A stretch of 62,861 bases of DNA. It comes from Paracoccaceae bacterium (GTDB lineage Bacteria > Pseudomonadota > Alphaproteobacteria > Rhodobacterales > Rhodobacteraceae). The translations under genes and the position numbers were made by a program. The DNA is taken from assembly GCA_023260655.1 (NCBI GenBank), contig JALQUU010000008.1:1-62861 (forward strand), given 5' to 3'. The notes under the pieces are model-generated. The model was given only the letters and a program-made list of their open reading frames with translations. It was not told the origin of the DNA and did no database searches. Below are positions 35,995-44,946 of this stretch, one piece after another. How positions within the stretch are numbered: position 1 is the stretch's first letter; every line of letters starts with the position of its first letter.

Positions 35995-36763
35995 TTCCGC
36001 ACTCTTTCTGATCTGTTCGGGCCTTGCCGCGTCTGCCCATGAATTGTGGCTTGAAGCGGAGGAATGGCAAGTCTCGGCTGGCGAGGCAATCCGGCTTCAC
36101 ATGCGCAATGGTGAGAAGTTGAAGGGGCTGGACCTTGCTTGGTTCGAGAACAGGATTGATCGTTTGGAGCGTATCGCGAGCGGCGCAGTGGAGCCGATCC
36201 AAGGACGGATGGGCGATGTGCCTGCGGTACAGGTGCCTGCGGTGGCGGGGCTGAATGTGGTACTTTACCAGTCGCCACCTTCAAAGCTGACCTATGATAG
36301 CTGGGCGAAGTTCGAGAACTTCCTGAACCAAAAGGATCTGGCTTGGGCCTTCGATGTGCACGCCGCGCGGGGATGGGCCGAAGAAGGCGTGACCGAACTT
36401 TACACGCGCCACGTCAAGGCCTTGGTGGGCGCGGGTGCTGGCGGGGCGGATAGGCCAACGGGCATGGAGACCGAGTTCGTCGCGCTGGCCGATCCCTATG
36501 CGGGGGGACTGGCCGCGATGCTGGTGCAGCTGTTCTATCAGGGCAAGCCGCGCGCAGACGCGCAGATCGAGGTGTTCGCGCGGGACGCCGCCGGAGAGGT
36601 GACGGTGAGTCTGGCCCGCACCGATGCCGAGGGGCGCGCGGTTATTCCGGTGGTAGCGGGGCATATGTACCTCCTGGATGCGGTGGTTTTGCGCGAAGCC
36701 CGGCCTGAAAGCGGGGTGCTTTGGGAAAGCCTTTGGGCCGCGCTGACCTTTGCCGCGCCGTAA
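35981..36763 (+). CDS. DUF4198 domain-containing periplasmic protein
   Basis: A 260-residue exported protein. The signal peptide is MKTLISALFLICSGLAASA followed by HELWLEAEEW, the classic start of DUF4198 proteins after cleavage, leaving an N-terminal His. Such proteins often accompany nickel/cobalt ECF or HupE transporters, and this one sits head-to-head with hupE, so a metal-handling role is plausible. A TTG at 35972, with GAGGA 6 bases upstream, is an alternative start with a better ribosome site. Either way its 5' end overlaps the divergent gene. Confidence 0.82.
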   Translation: MKTLISALFLICSGLAASAHELWLEAEEWQVSAGEAIRLHMRNGEKLKGLDLAWFENRIDRLERIASGAVEPIQGRMGDVPAVQVPAVAGLNVVLYQSPPSKLTYDSWAKFENFLNQKDLAWAFDVHAARGWAEEGVTELYTRHVKALVGAGAGGADRPTGMETEFVALADPYAGGLAAMLVQLFYQGKPRADAQIEVFARDAAGEVTVSLARTDAEGRAVIPVVAGHMYLLDAVVLREARPESGVLWESLWAALTFAAP

Positions 36764-36802
36764 GCCCTTGCTTGGCCTCACGCGCAGAGGCATGAACAGG
36801 GC

Positions 36803-37705
36803 ATGACACAAACGCCCTCTGCCCCAGACCTTCTTTGCATCGGTTCCGTTCTTTGGGACATCATCGGCCGTTCGCGCCTCGTGATGCGGCAAGGATCGGA
36901 CGTGCCGGGGCGGATCACGCGGTTGCCGGGTGGCGTGGCGATGAATATCGCGATGGCGCTGGTGCGGTTCCATCTGCGCCCTGCGGCACTGACGGCCATC
37001 GGGCGCGATGCGGAGGGTGACGAGCTGGTCGCGGCATGCGCGCGTTTGGGGGTGGAAACGGCTTACGCCTATCGCTCGGAAGACCTGCCGACGGATCGCT
37101 ATATGGCGGTGGAAGGGGCGAACGGGCTGATTGCTGCGGTGGCGGACGCACATTCCTTGGAAGCGGCTGGCGCGCGCATTCTGCGACCTTTGGAAGACGG
37201 GCGTTTGGGCAGTTTGGAGCACCCCTATGCGGGGACGATTGCGCTTGATGGCAACCTAACGCCTGCGCTTCTGGCCGAGATCGCGGAAAGCCCGTTGTTT
37301 GCCGCGTCCGACTTGCGTGTAGCCCCTGCGAGCCCCGGCAAGGCGGAGCGGCTTTTGCCGTTTCTGCGCGCAGGGCGCGGGATGCTTTACGTGAACCTCG
37401 AAGAAGCAGGGCTTCTTTGCCAGACGGTGTTCGAAAGCGCCGGAGCGGCGGCGGAGGCTTTGCTTTCCGTGGGCGCGGCGCGGGTCATGGTGACGGCGGG
37501 TGGCGAGGAAGCGGCCTTGGGCGATGGTGCGGGTGTGTTGACGGCGGCGCCGCCGAAAGTACTGGTCACGCGGGTGACAGGCGCTGGCGATACGTTTATG
37601 GCGGCGCATATCGCGGCAGAACGCGCGGGTGCGGATCGTGCCGAGGCGCTGCAAAAGGCGCTCGCGGCAGCGGCGCGCTATGTTTCAGGAGAGGCTCCGG
37701 CATGA
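36803..37705 (+). CDS. PfkB family carbohydrate kinase, probable pseudouridine kinase
   Basis: A 300-residue ribokinase-family enzyme. The N-terminal substrate region GSVLWDIIG and LPGGVAMNIAMAL are present, and the C-terminal VTGAGDTFMAAHIA carries the catalytic Asp and the anion hole (near residues 258-270). Its overlap (ATGA) with psuG makes it the likely pseudouridine kinase that produces pseudouridine 5'-phosphate. Confidence 0.88.
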   Translation: MTQTPSAPDLLCIGSVLWDIIGRSRLVMRQGSDVPGRITRLPGGVAMNIAMALVRFHLRPAALTAIGRDAEGDELVAACARLGVETAYAYRSEDLPTDRYMAVEGANGLIAAVADAHSLEAAGARILRPLEDGRLGSLEHPYAGTIALDGNLTPALLAEIAESPLFAASDLRVAPASPGKAERLLPFLRAGRGMLYVNLEEAGLLCQTVFESAGAAAEALLSVGAARVMVTAGGEEAALGDGAGVLTAAPPKVLVTRVTGAGDTFMAAHIAAERAGADRAEALQKALAAAARYVSGEAPA

Positions 37706-38613
37706 TCGAGATGGTGTTTTCCAAAGAAGTGGCCGAGGCCAAAGCGGCGGGCCGCCCGATTGTAGCCCTCGAAAGCACGATCATCACACATGGGATGCCT
37801 TGGCCGCAAAACGCGGAGATGGCGCGCCAAGTGGAGGCGGATATTCGCGCGGGTGGTGCCGTTCCGGCTACCATCGCGGTGATGGGCGGCACGCTCCATA
37901 TCGGGTTGGAAGAGGCGGAACTGGAAGCCTTGGCGCAGGTCAAATCCGCGATGAAGCTGAGCCGTGCCGATCTGGCGGTGTGTATGGCCACAGGGCGCAT
38001 TGGGGCCACGACAGTGGCCGCGACGATGATTTGCGCGGCGCGGGCGGGGATCGAGGTGTTTGCCACGGGCGGGATCGGCGGCGTGCATCAGGGCGCGGAA
38101 GAGAGCTTCGATATTTCGGCGGACCTGCGGGAACTCTCGGAAACGGCGGTGAATGTGGTGGCAGCAGGGGCGAAGGCCATTCTCGACCTGCCCAAAACGC
38201 TGGAAGTGCTGGAAACGCTGGGCGTTCCGGTGATTGCCGTGGGGCAGGATGAGTTCCCGGCCTTCTGGTCGCGCGAGAGCGGATTGGCAGCGCCTTTGCG
38301 GCTCGATACGCCCGAGGAGATCGCGGCGGCGTTCCGGATGCGGCAGGCTTTGGGGCTACCGGGCGGGCAGTTGATCGCCAATCCGGTGCCTGCGGCAGAC
38401 GAGATCGCGACCTCCGAAATGGCGCCTGTGATTGCCACGGCAACCCGCGAGGCGAAGGAAAAAGGTATTCGTGGCAAGGCGGTGACGCCCTTCCTTCTGG
38501 GGCGCATTCTGGAACTGACCGAGGGGCGGAGCCTCAAGACCAATATCGCGCTGGTGCGGAACAATGCGCGTGTGGCGGCGGGCATTGCCAAGGCATTGGT
38601 GAATAAAGCCTGA
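37702..38613 (+). CDS. psuG: pseudouridine-5'-phosphate glycosidase
   Basis: A 303-residue enzyme of the IndA/PsuG family. Conserved blocks: VALESTIITHGMPWPQN near residue 23, catalytic Glu/Lys region with CMATGRIGATTVAAT near residue 93, and FATGGIGGVH near residue 117. It splits pseudouridine 5'-phosphate into uracil and ribose 5-phosphate. With the preceding kinase it forms a complete cytoplasmic pseudouridine degradation module. No dedicated transporter is adjacent. Confidence 0.94.
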   Translation: MIEMVFSKEVAEAKAAGRPIVALESTIITHGMPWPQNAEMARQVEADIRAGGAVPATIAVMGGTLHIGLEEAELEALAQVKSAMKLSRADLAVCMATGRIGATTVAATMICAARAGIEVFATGGIGGVHQGAEESFDISADLRELSETAVNVVAAGAKAILDLPKTLEVLETLGVPVIAVGQDEFPAFWSRESGLAAPLRLDTPEEIAAAFRMRQALGLPGGQLIANPVPAADEIATSEMAPVIATATREAKEKGIRGKAVTPFLLGRILELTEGRSLKTNIALVRNNARVAAGIAKALVNKA

Positions 38614-38685
38614 GCGGGCATTGTTGCACGCGGGGTTTCCCCTTATCTGAAAAGAACCTGCGTTTGGCAGGATGTAAGGCGCTTG

Positions 38686-39429
38686 ATGACCGACCCTTTT
38701 GAAGATCCCATCCCTCAGCCCCGCCGCCCCGGTATGATCGGGCGGTTACGCTCGAATTTCTTCACGGGGATCGTGGTGATCCTGCCTGTGGCGCTGACAA
38801 TTTGGCTCGTGTGGTCATTGGTGGGTTGGGTGGATGGCGTGGTGCTGCCATTGGTGCCCGAACAGATCCAGCCGGAGAAATATATCGGCCTCAACCTGCG
38901 CGGGCTTGGCCTGATCATCTTCCTCGTGTTCACGATCCTTGTGGGTTGGGTCGCGAAGGGGCTGATCGGGCGCTCGTTCATCCGTTTTGCCGAGAGCCTC
39001 GTGGAACGGATGCCTGTGGTTCGTTCGATCTATTCCGGTGTGAAGCAGATCGCGGAAACGGTTTTCGCGCAGTCGGATCGGAATTTCGAAAAGGCCTGCC
39101 TCATCGAATATCCGCGCCGTGGCATGTGGGGGATCGGGTTTATCTCGACCTCGGCCAAGGGCGAGATCAAGGCGCGTGCACCGGGTGGCGCGGAGATGGT
39201 GACGGTTTTCCTACCCACTACACCGAACCCGACTTCGGGTTTTCTTCTCTTCGTGCCAAAGGAAGACGTGATCGAATTGGACATGAGCCTTGAGGACGCG
39301 GCGAAGCTGATTATCTCGGCGGGGCTTGTCTATCCGAACCCCAAAGATCCGAGCGTTCCAGCGGGTGGATCGAAGCGCAAAAGCGGCACGAAAACAGTCA
39401 AGGCCCCTGCCCCCGAAACCTTGAAATAA
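38686..39429 (+). CDS. DUF502 family membrane protein
   Basis: A 247-residue protein. Two membrane helices lie about residues 20-45 and 68-92, with the DUF502 signature FFTGIVVILPVALTIWLVW. A conserved SIYSGVKQIAETVF segment follows, then a beta-rich cytoplasmic domain with TTPNPTSGFLLFVP. The C-terminus is a Lys/Pro-rich tail. Function unknown. The ATG at 38686 is used; TTG at 38683 is a neighbour. Confidence 0.88.
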   Translation: MTDPFEDPIPQPRRPGMIGRLRSNFFTGIVVILPVALTIWLVWSLVGWVDGVVLPLVPEQIQPEKYIGLNLRGLGLIIFLVFTILVGWVAKGLIGRSFIRFAESLVERMPVVRSIYSGVKQIAETVFAQSDRNFEKACLIEYPRRGMWGIGFISTSAKGEIKARAPGGAEMVTVFLPTTPNPTSGFLLFVPKEDVIELDMSLEDAAKLIISAGLVYPNPKDPSVPAGGSKRKSGTKTVKAPAPETLK

Positions 39430-39509
39430 ATATATTTCGCGAAGGGGCTTTGGTTTCGCCTCGGGCGCACCTTTCTTCTGGCGTATCCATCCTGCGACAG
39501 GAGATTTCC

Positions 39510-40430
39510 TTGGACTGGCTCTTTATTCTGGCAGGCTTTGCCTGTTTGCTGATCGGTGGTGAAGCGCTGGTCAGCGGTGCTGTTTCTCTGGCCAAGCGGC
39601 TTGGTATTCCGCCCATGGTCATCGGCCTGACCCTTGTGGGGTTCGGCACCTCGACCCCCGAACTTGTCACCTCTGTGCAAGCTGCCCTCAAGGGCTCGCC
39701 CGGTATCGCGGTGGGTAACGTCGTGGGGTCGAATATCGCGAATATCCTGCTCATTCTCGGGCTTTCGGCGCTTCTGGCTCCGATTGCCGTAGAGCGCTTG
39801 GCGTTCCGGCGGGATGGGACGGGGCTGTTTCTGGGAACGGTCCTGGCGCTGGCGCTGATGCTACAGGGAACACTAGGCGATGGCAGCGGGATAATTCTTC
39901 TGGTGGGGCTTGGGGCCTATCTCGCGGCCTCTTTCCTAATCCGTGTGCCGGGTGATGCCGCCCCTGCCGACGATGGGCCACAGCGGCCCCCTGCCCTGTC
40001 GCTTCTGTGGTTCGTGGGTGGCCTTGCCATCGTGCTGGTGGGCGCGCATGTGCTGGTGCTGGGCGCGGTTGGTGTGGCGCGGGATTTGGGCGTTTCGGAA
40101 ACCGTGATTGGGCTGACCATCGTGGCCGTCGGCACCTCGCTTCCGGAGCTTGTCACTTCGGTGATCGCGGCGCGGAAAGGCGAAAGCGAAGTGGCGCTTG
40201 GCAATATCCTTGGCTCGAACGTGTTCAACCTGCTGGGCATTCTAGGGATCACCGCGCTGGTCACGCCTCTGGAGGTGCCGCCGGAAATCCTGACGGGCGA
40301 TCTCTGGATCATGCTGGCGGTGACTGTGGCGCTTATCGCTGCCTGCCTGACTGGCGTTGGCATCAGCCGGAAAGAAGGTGCGGGTTTCCTTGCTGGATAT
40401 GGCGCTTACCTTTGGTGGCTTGCGGCTTAA
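39510..40430 (+). CDS. calcium/sodium antiporter (YrbG family)
   Basis: A 306-residue CaCA-superfamily exchanger with about ten helices and two alpha repeats. The repeats are GFGTSTPELVTSVQAALKG (with GNVVGSNIANI) and AVGTSLPELVTSVIAARKG (with GNILGSNVFNL). The start is most likely TTG at 39510, with AGGAG 7 bases upstream; the ATG-type start at 39450 would add a hydrophilic stretch. It probably extrudes Ca2+ in exchange for Na+ or H+. The gene precedes an unrelated enolase-family enzyme. Confidence 0.9.
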   Translation: MDWLFILAGFACLLIGGEALVSGAVSLAKRLGIPPMVIGLTLVGFGTSTPELVTSVQAALKGSPGIAVGNVVGSNIANILLILGLSALLAPIAVERLAFRRDGTGLFLGTVLALALMLQGTLGDGSGIILLVGLGAYLAASFLIRVPGDAAPADDGPQRPPALSLLWFVGGLAIVLVGAHVLVLGAVGVARDLGVSETVIGLTIVAVGTSLPELVTSVIAARKGESEVALGNILGSNVFNLLGILGITALVTPLEVPPEILTGDLWIMLAVTVALIAACLTGVGISRKEGAGFLAGYGAYLWWLAA

Positions 40431-40491
40431 CTTGCGCGAGACAGGCGTTTCGGTTCCTTCTAAGTTTTGCGAAGGGCAAGGGAGGAACCGC

Positions 40492-41649
40492 ATGAGCCGT
40501 ATCGACCGGATTACCATCCACGCATTCGACTGGGTTGTGGAGGGGATGGGAAGCGTAATGCGCGCAGCGCCGGGTGGCCGCGTGACCTTGCAGAAATTCG
40601 TCCTCACCATCGAGACCGATGACGGTTTGCGCGGCGAATATGTGCCCCATTACATGGGCCGCCCGATGACCATGGCACAGGTGCAGGAGATGGCGCCGAT
40701 GCTGATCGGGCGCGATCCCGAAACGCGCGGCAAGATCTTCGAAGATCTGAGAAACGCCTTCCGCCATTACGATGGCGCGGGGATCGCCGCGCTCGATGCG
40801 GCGCTCTGGGATATGGCAGGGCGCAAGGCGGGGCTTTCGATTGCCAAGATGCTGGGGGGATGGCGGACCCGCCTTCCCGCCTATGCCAGTACCCATCCGG
40901 GGCAAACGGCGCCGGGTGGATTGGATAGCGTGGAGGCATTCGCGGAGTTTGCCGCCTATTGCGCGGAGCTTGGCTATCCGGCCTTCAAGATCCACGCGTT
41001 CTGGGACGGCACCGCGAAGCGCGAGATCGAGGTGATGGCGGCTGTGAAAGCGCGCGTGGGCGAGCGGATGAAGCTGATGACCGATCCGGCCTCGTCTTTA
41101 GCGACCTTCGTGGATGCGCTGGAAGTGGGGCGTGCCTGTGATGATCTGGGCTTCTACTGGTATGAAGACCCGTTCCGCGACAACTCGGCCTCGGCCTTCG
41201 CGCAGAAGCGCTTGCGCGAGATGATCAAGACGCCCTTGATCGTGTCCGAGCATGTGCGCGGGCTTGAGCAGAAGGCGAATTTCTTGTTGGCGGGGGGCAC
41301 CGATATTCTCCATATCGACCCCGAGCTGGATGGTGGCATCACGGGCACGATGAAGCTTGCGGCTTTTGCCGAATGCCTCGGCATGGATGTTCAGTTGCAC
41401 ACGGCGGGGCCGCTGCATCGCCATTGCATGGCGGCAATCCGCAACACGCATTTCTACGAAATGGGGCTTGTCGGGCCGGGGATGGTGAACACCCTCGCCC
41501 CGCCGGTTTACACCTGCGGATATGGCGACCAGTTGGAGGATATCGCGGCGGATGGCACCGTTTCTGTGCCCGAGGGGCCGGGCATGGGTGTGGCCTATGA
41601 CTGGGACTGGATCAAAGCGCGGAAAACGGCGCGGCATGAAACCCGCTGA
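40492..41649 (+). CDS. mandelate racemase/muconate lactonizing family enzyme
   Basis: A 385-residue enolase-superfamily protein. The barrel metal ligands are Asp in MTDPAS near residue 198, Glu in YEDPF near 228, and Glu in SEHVRG near 255. The candidate catalytic bases are Lys in FKIHAF and His in LHTAGPLHRH. It should act on a sugar acid or related carboxylate, by alpha-proton abstraction. The substrate is undetermined. The start at 40492 has GGGAGGAACC just upstream, so a longer frame starting at 40357 is rejected. Confidence 0.85.
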   Translation: MSRIDRITIHAFDWVVEGMGSVMRAAPGGRVTLQKFVLTIETDDGLRGEYVPHYMGRPMTMAQVQEMAPMLIGRDPETRGKIFEDLRNAFRHYDGAGIAALDAALWDMAGRKAGLSIAKMLGGWRTRLPAYASTHPGQTAPGGLDSVEAFAEFAAYCAELGYPAFKIHAFWDGTAKREIEVMAAVKARVGERMKLMTDPASSLATFVDALEVGRACDDLGFYWYEDPFRDNSASAFAQKRLREMIKTPLIVSEHVRGLEQKANFLLAGGTDILHIDPELDGGITGTMKLAAFAECLGMDVQLHTAGPLHRHCMAAIRNTHFYEMGLVGPGMVNTLAPPVYTCGYGDQLEDIAADGTVSVPEGPGMGVAYDWDWIKARKTARHETR

Positions 41650-41751
41650 CGCATCTTAGGCGAGAAATTTTCTCGCTTGAGGCGAGTTTTCTCTTGGAGG
41701 CTGCGCGCCTACTCGCATAGGCTGAAATCCTCTGGATACTGGGGGGTTCAG

Positions 41752-42834
41752 ATGTCTCACGTTTTGAATTTCGATTGCGTTATTGTTGGCGCCGGGCCTG
41801 CGGGGCTTCAAGCGGCTTATGACCTGAAGAAGAAGGGGCTATCGGTGGTGGTGCTGGAACGCGGCCGCGTGGGCCAGTTTTTCCGCCAGTTCCCGCGCCA
41901 CCGGATGCTGATTTCCATTAACAAGGTACATACTGGGCTGAAGAACCCCGAAACCAAACTGCGCTATGACTGGAACAGCCTTCTGAATAACGGAGGCCTT
42001 CTCTTCACGGATGTGAGCCGCCGCTATTTCCCGAATGCGGATGATTACGTGGGCTATCTTTCGGACTTTGCCGAGCTGCTCAAGGGCGATATCCGCGAGA
42101 GAACCGCCGTGCGCGAAGTGGCGTGGGATGGGGCGGGCTATAGCGTGAGCACGGCCGATGGCACGGTCTACATGGCGCAGGCGTTGATCGTGGCGACGGG
42201 TGTTTTCTTGCCCTTCGACGCGGGCATCGACGGGCAGGAGTTGATCGAGAATTACGTGGATTTCGACCCGACCCCTGCGCGGTTCCGCGATAAGCGGGTG
42301 GCTATCCTTGGTAAGGGCAATTCGGCCTTCGAGACTGCGGAATCGCTCATCGAAGAGGCACAGGCGATCCATGTGATCTCGCCCAACAAGATCAAGTTCG
42401 CGTGGAACACCCATTTCGCGGGTAACCTGCGAGTAGTGAACAATAATTTTCTTGATACCTATCAGTTGAAGTCGCAAAATGCGGTGATCGACGGGCAAGT
42501 GACAAAGATCGAGAAGCACGGCACGGGCTTCCGCGTGCATGTGGCGATGGCGGCGGCGGAAGGGCATAGCATGGTGCTCGACTATGACCATGTAATCGCC
42601 TGCACGGGGTTCCGGTTTGATGCGTCGATCTTGGCTCCGGACCTCCGCCCCGAGATGCGCCATATGGGCAAGTTCCCGGCGATGAGTGCCACGTGGGAGC
42701 ACGAAACTGCGCCGGGGCTATTCTTTGCGGGCGCTATGCTCTCGGGCTACGAGGTGGCACATCGCCAGATTGCAGAGTTCTTTGCGAGAACGGGAGTTTT
42801 GGCGAATGCAAACCTAGCTATTCCAGCGCAGTAA
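41752..42834 (+). CDS. FOXRED2-like FAD/NAD(P)-dependent oxidoreductase
   Basis: A 360-residue flavoprotein. The FAD-binding VGAGPAGLQAAYDL is at residues 12-25, and the NAD(P) site ILGKGNSAFETAE is near residue 185. Between and after these are blocks that I recognise from vertebrate FOXRED2: RHRMLISINK, DWNSLL, YFPNADDY and NNFLDTYQLKS. FOXRED2 is an ER luminal flavoprotein that assists ERAD. The bacterial protein has no visible signal peptide, so it should be cytoplasmic. Its substrate is unknown. The start at 41752 follows GGGGGG-rich sequence. A terminator follows. Confidence 0.8.
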   Translation: MSHVLNFDCVIVGAGPAGLQAAYDLKKKGLSVVVLERGRVGQFFRQFPRHRMLISINKVHTGLKNPETKLRYDWNSLLNNGGLLFTDVSRRYFPNADDYVGYLSDFAELLKGDIRERTAVREVAWDGAGYSVSTADGTVYMAQALIVATGVFLPFDAGIDGQELIENYVDFDPTPARFRDKRVAILGKGNSAFETAESLIEEAQAIHVISPNKIKFAWNTHFAGNLRVVNNNFLDTYQLKSQNAVIDGQVTKIEKHGTGFRVHVAMAAAEGHSMVLDYDHVIACTGFRFDASILAPDLRPEMRHMGKFPAMSATWEHETAPGLFFAGAMLSGYEVAHRQIAEFFARTGVLANANLAIPAQ

Positions 42835-42855
42835 AGATCGTTATTAACGCAAAAG

Positions 42856-42881
42856 ACCCGAGGGTTTCCTCGGGCCTTTTC
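42856..42881 (+). terminator. terminator behind FOXRED2-like gene
   Basis: CCCGAGG (42857-42863) pairs with CCTCGGG (42868-42874), loop GTTT, then CCTTTT. It lies between convergent genes and may serve both directions. Confidence 0.75.
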
Positions 42882-42898
42882 TAGTCTCGTAGCCGAAA

Positions 42899-44521
42899 TC
42901 AGCGGGACTTGAAGAGCGACCCCAGAATGCCGCGGACGATTTTCTTGCCCGTGGTGCCGCCCAGTTCCTTCAGCACCGCCTGCCCCAAAGCCTCACCGAG
43001 GCTGTCGGGCTGGCGTTTGGAGGTGCGGCGGGTGGTGGTGGTGCGGCGCGGGGTGGGATCGTAGCGGCGGGCGCGGGCATATTCACGCTCCATTTCGCGG
43101 CGCTCTTTCTCCATGCGCTTCTCTTCTTCCTTGCGCCACTTCTCTTCCTCGGCGCGGCGCTCTTCCTCCTCCTGACGGCGGAGTTCTTCTGCTTCGGCGC
43201 GGGCGGCTTCCTCGGCTACGCGGTCGGCGCGTTCTTTCAACATTTCGAAGGCGGAATGGCGATCGAAGGTACGTTCGTATTTTCCGGCCACGGGCGAACG
43301 CGCCATCACGTCTTGACGTTCTTGCGCGGTGATCGGCCCCAGCCAAGAGGACGGCGGGAGGATCAACGTGCGCTCGACAACACCGGGCGCGCCCTTCTTT
43401 TCGAGCATAGAGGTAACCGCCTCCCCTACCCCAACCTCACGGATTGCAGCTTCGGTTTCGAAACGCGGGTTCGGGCGGTAGGTTTCGGCGGCTTGCCGGA
43501 GCGCCTTCTGGTCTTTCGCGGCGAAGGCGCGGAGCGCTTGCTGCACGCGGTTTCCAAGCTGGCCAAGGATGTTTTCCGGCACGTCGGCGGGGTTCTGGGT
43601 GATGAAATAGACACCCACGCCTTTCGAGCGGATGAGGCGCGCGACTTGTTCCACCTTGTCGACCAAGGCTTTCGGTGCGGCGTCGAAGAGGAGGTGCGCT
43701 TCATCGAAGAAGAAGACGAGTTTCGGCTTGGCCGGATCGCCCACTTCGGGGAGTTCCTCGAAGAGTTCCGACAGGAGCCAGAGGAGGAAGGTCGCGTAGA
43801 GGCGCGGCGAGTGCATCAGCTTGTCGGCTGCGAGCACGTTGACGATGCCACGGCCATCCGGCGCGGTGCGCATGAGGTCGGAAAGTTCGAGCGCGGGTTC
43901 GCCGAAGAACTGGGTAGCGCCCTGATTTTCCAGAACGAGCAAGCGGCGCTGGATCGCACCAACGGAGGCCACAGCGACGTTACCATAGCGCAGGGAAAGC
44001 GCCTGCGCGTTCTCGCCGACCCAGACCAGCAGCGACTAGAGATCCTTCAAGTCGAGAAGCGGTAGGCCTTCTTCATCGGCCATGCGGAAAGCGATGTTGA
44101 GAATGCCTTCCTGCGCCTCGGTGAGTTCGAGAAGGCGCGAGAGAAGCAGCGGGCCCATTTCCGAGACGGTGGTGCGCACCGGGTGGCCCTGCTCGCCGAA
44201 AAGGTCCCAGAAGGTGACCGGAAAATCCGTGTAGCTGAAGTTCGCGAGGCCGATCTTGGCGCAGCGATCCATGAAGGGTTGGTGCAGTTTGTGATCGGGG
44301 CTGCCGGCCTTGGCGATGCCGGAAAGGTCGCCCTTGATGTCGGACATCACGACCGGAACACCTGCGGCCGAGAAGCCTTCCGCGAGGATCTGGAGGGTGA
44401 CGGTTTTGCCTGTGCCCGTGGCACCAGCAATCAAGCCATGGCGGTTGGCGAGGCCCAGAAGCATGTTCTGCGGAACCCCGTACCCTTCACCGCCACCACC
44501 AATGAAAATCGAGTCCGTCAC
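42899..44521 (-). pseudogene. DUF853/HerA-like ATPase with one in-frame TAG
   Basis: A single 541-codon frame runs from GTG 44521 to TGA 42899, with TAG at 44036-44038 the only interruption. The first part has the Walker A GATGTGKT near residue 35. The second part has the [33 protein letters not shown] and QNPADVP motifs of the DUF853/YjgR family, then a long Lys/Glu/Arg coiled tail. The stop lies between LLDLKDL and [10 protein letters not shown], where homologues in other bacteria continue as one protein. The GTG start has AGAGGA 7 bases upstream. It should give a truncated 161-residue product. Function of the family is unclear (helicase-like). Confidence 0.85.
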
Positions 44522-44589
44522 GTTCAAGTCCTCTCTGCAAATCACTGCGCGGCTTGAACATACAACCTTAACCCTTTCATGCCAGAGTT

Positions 44590-44669
44590 AATCCGTTCGG
44601 TCATGTCCTCTAGGCCGAACAGACTTCCTCCCTGTTAGACTGGCCGCGCCCGAGGGCGTGGCTTTTTTC
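44590..44669 (+). ncRNA. candidate small RNA with CTTCCTCCC motif
   Basis: GTTCGG (44595-44600) pairs with CCGAAC (44615-44620) around a loop containing TGTCCTC. A single strand with CTTCCTCCC follows, then a terminator stem GCCGCGCC / GGCGTGGC (44643-44662) with TTTTTT. The pyrimidine-rich anti-Shine-Dalgarno-like motif recalls the CCUCCUCCC-bearing CcsR / cuckoo RNAs of Rhodobacter, but the context and loop placement differ. The promoter is not clear. Confidence 0.45.
44643..44669 (+). terminator. rho-independent terminator of sRNA candidate
   Basis: An 8-base-pair stem (one G-T wobble) with a CGAG loop is followed by six T. It lies far from any plus-strand protein gene upstream. Confidence 0.8.
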
Positions 44670-44714
44670 ATTTTGGTCGCTTTTGGGGTATCCCAATGCA
44701 TGCGGCGTTAGGTG

Positions 44715-44743
44715 TTGACGCACTCGGTGAATCAGCCTAGCGT
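44715..44743 (+). promoter_or_regulatory. possible sigma-70 promoter of second sRNA candidate
   Basis: TTGACG (44715-44720) and TAGCGT (44738-44743) are 17 bases apart. The -35 is good and the -10 is poor. A start near 44750 would give an RNA of about 74 nt. Confidence 0.35.
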
Positions 44744-44749
44744 CAGACG

Positions 44750-44823
44750 CAATAACTAAGTCGGCCAGTCCGACGGGGAGAGAATAAACATCGGGGTGCC
44801 CGCTGCGGCACCCCGATGCTTTT
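44750..44823 (+). ncRNA. candidate small RNA, second of the tandem
   Basis: GTCGG (44760-44764) pairs with CCGAC (44770-44774) around CCAGT, followed by a purine-rich spacer (GGGGAGAGAATAAAC). An 11-base-pair perfect terminator stem ATCGGGGTGCC (44790-44800) / GGCACCCCGAT (44807-44817) then GCTTTT ends it. The two-hairpin layout resembles the candidate at 14986-15062. The RNA could also be part of the ialB leader, but the terminator would then prevent most ialB expression. Confidence 0.4.
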
Positions 44824-44946
44824 CTGGCTAAGGCTCGGAAACGGCAGGATTTTGCCCATGGCCCTATCCGTTCGGTGATTTCCCCACTGACAATACCGCA
44901 CTGCGCGTGATAAGCCCTTGCCGAACAATTAAGAGGACTGGCCGTG

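Larger units (their letters stand above)
44522..44946 (+). other. gene-free stretch with two sRNA candidates
   Basis: This 425-base interval between divergent DUF853 and ialB genes holds no convincing coding frame. It contains two stem-loop terminators on the plus strand (44643-44668 and 44790-44823), each preceded by another hairpin. I annotate two candidate small RNAs within it. Confidence 0.7.
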
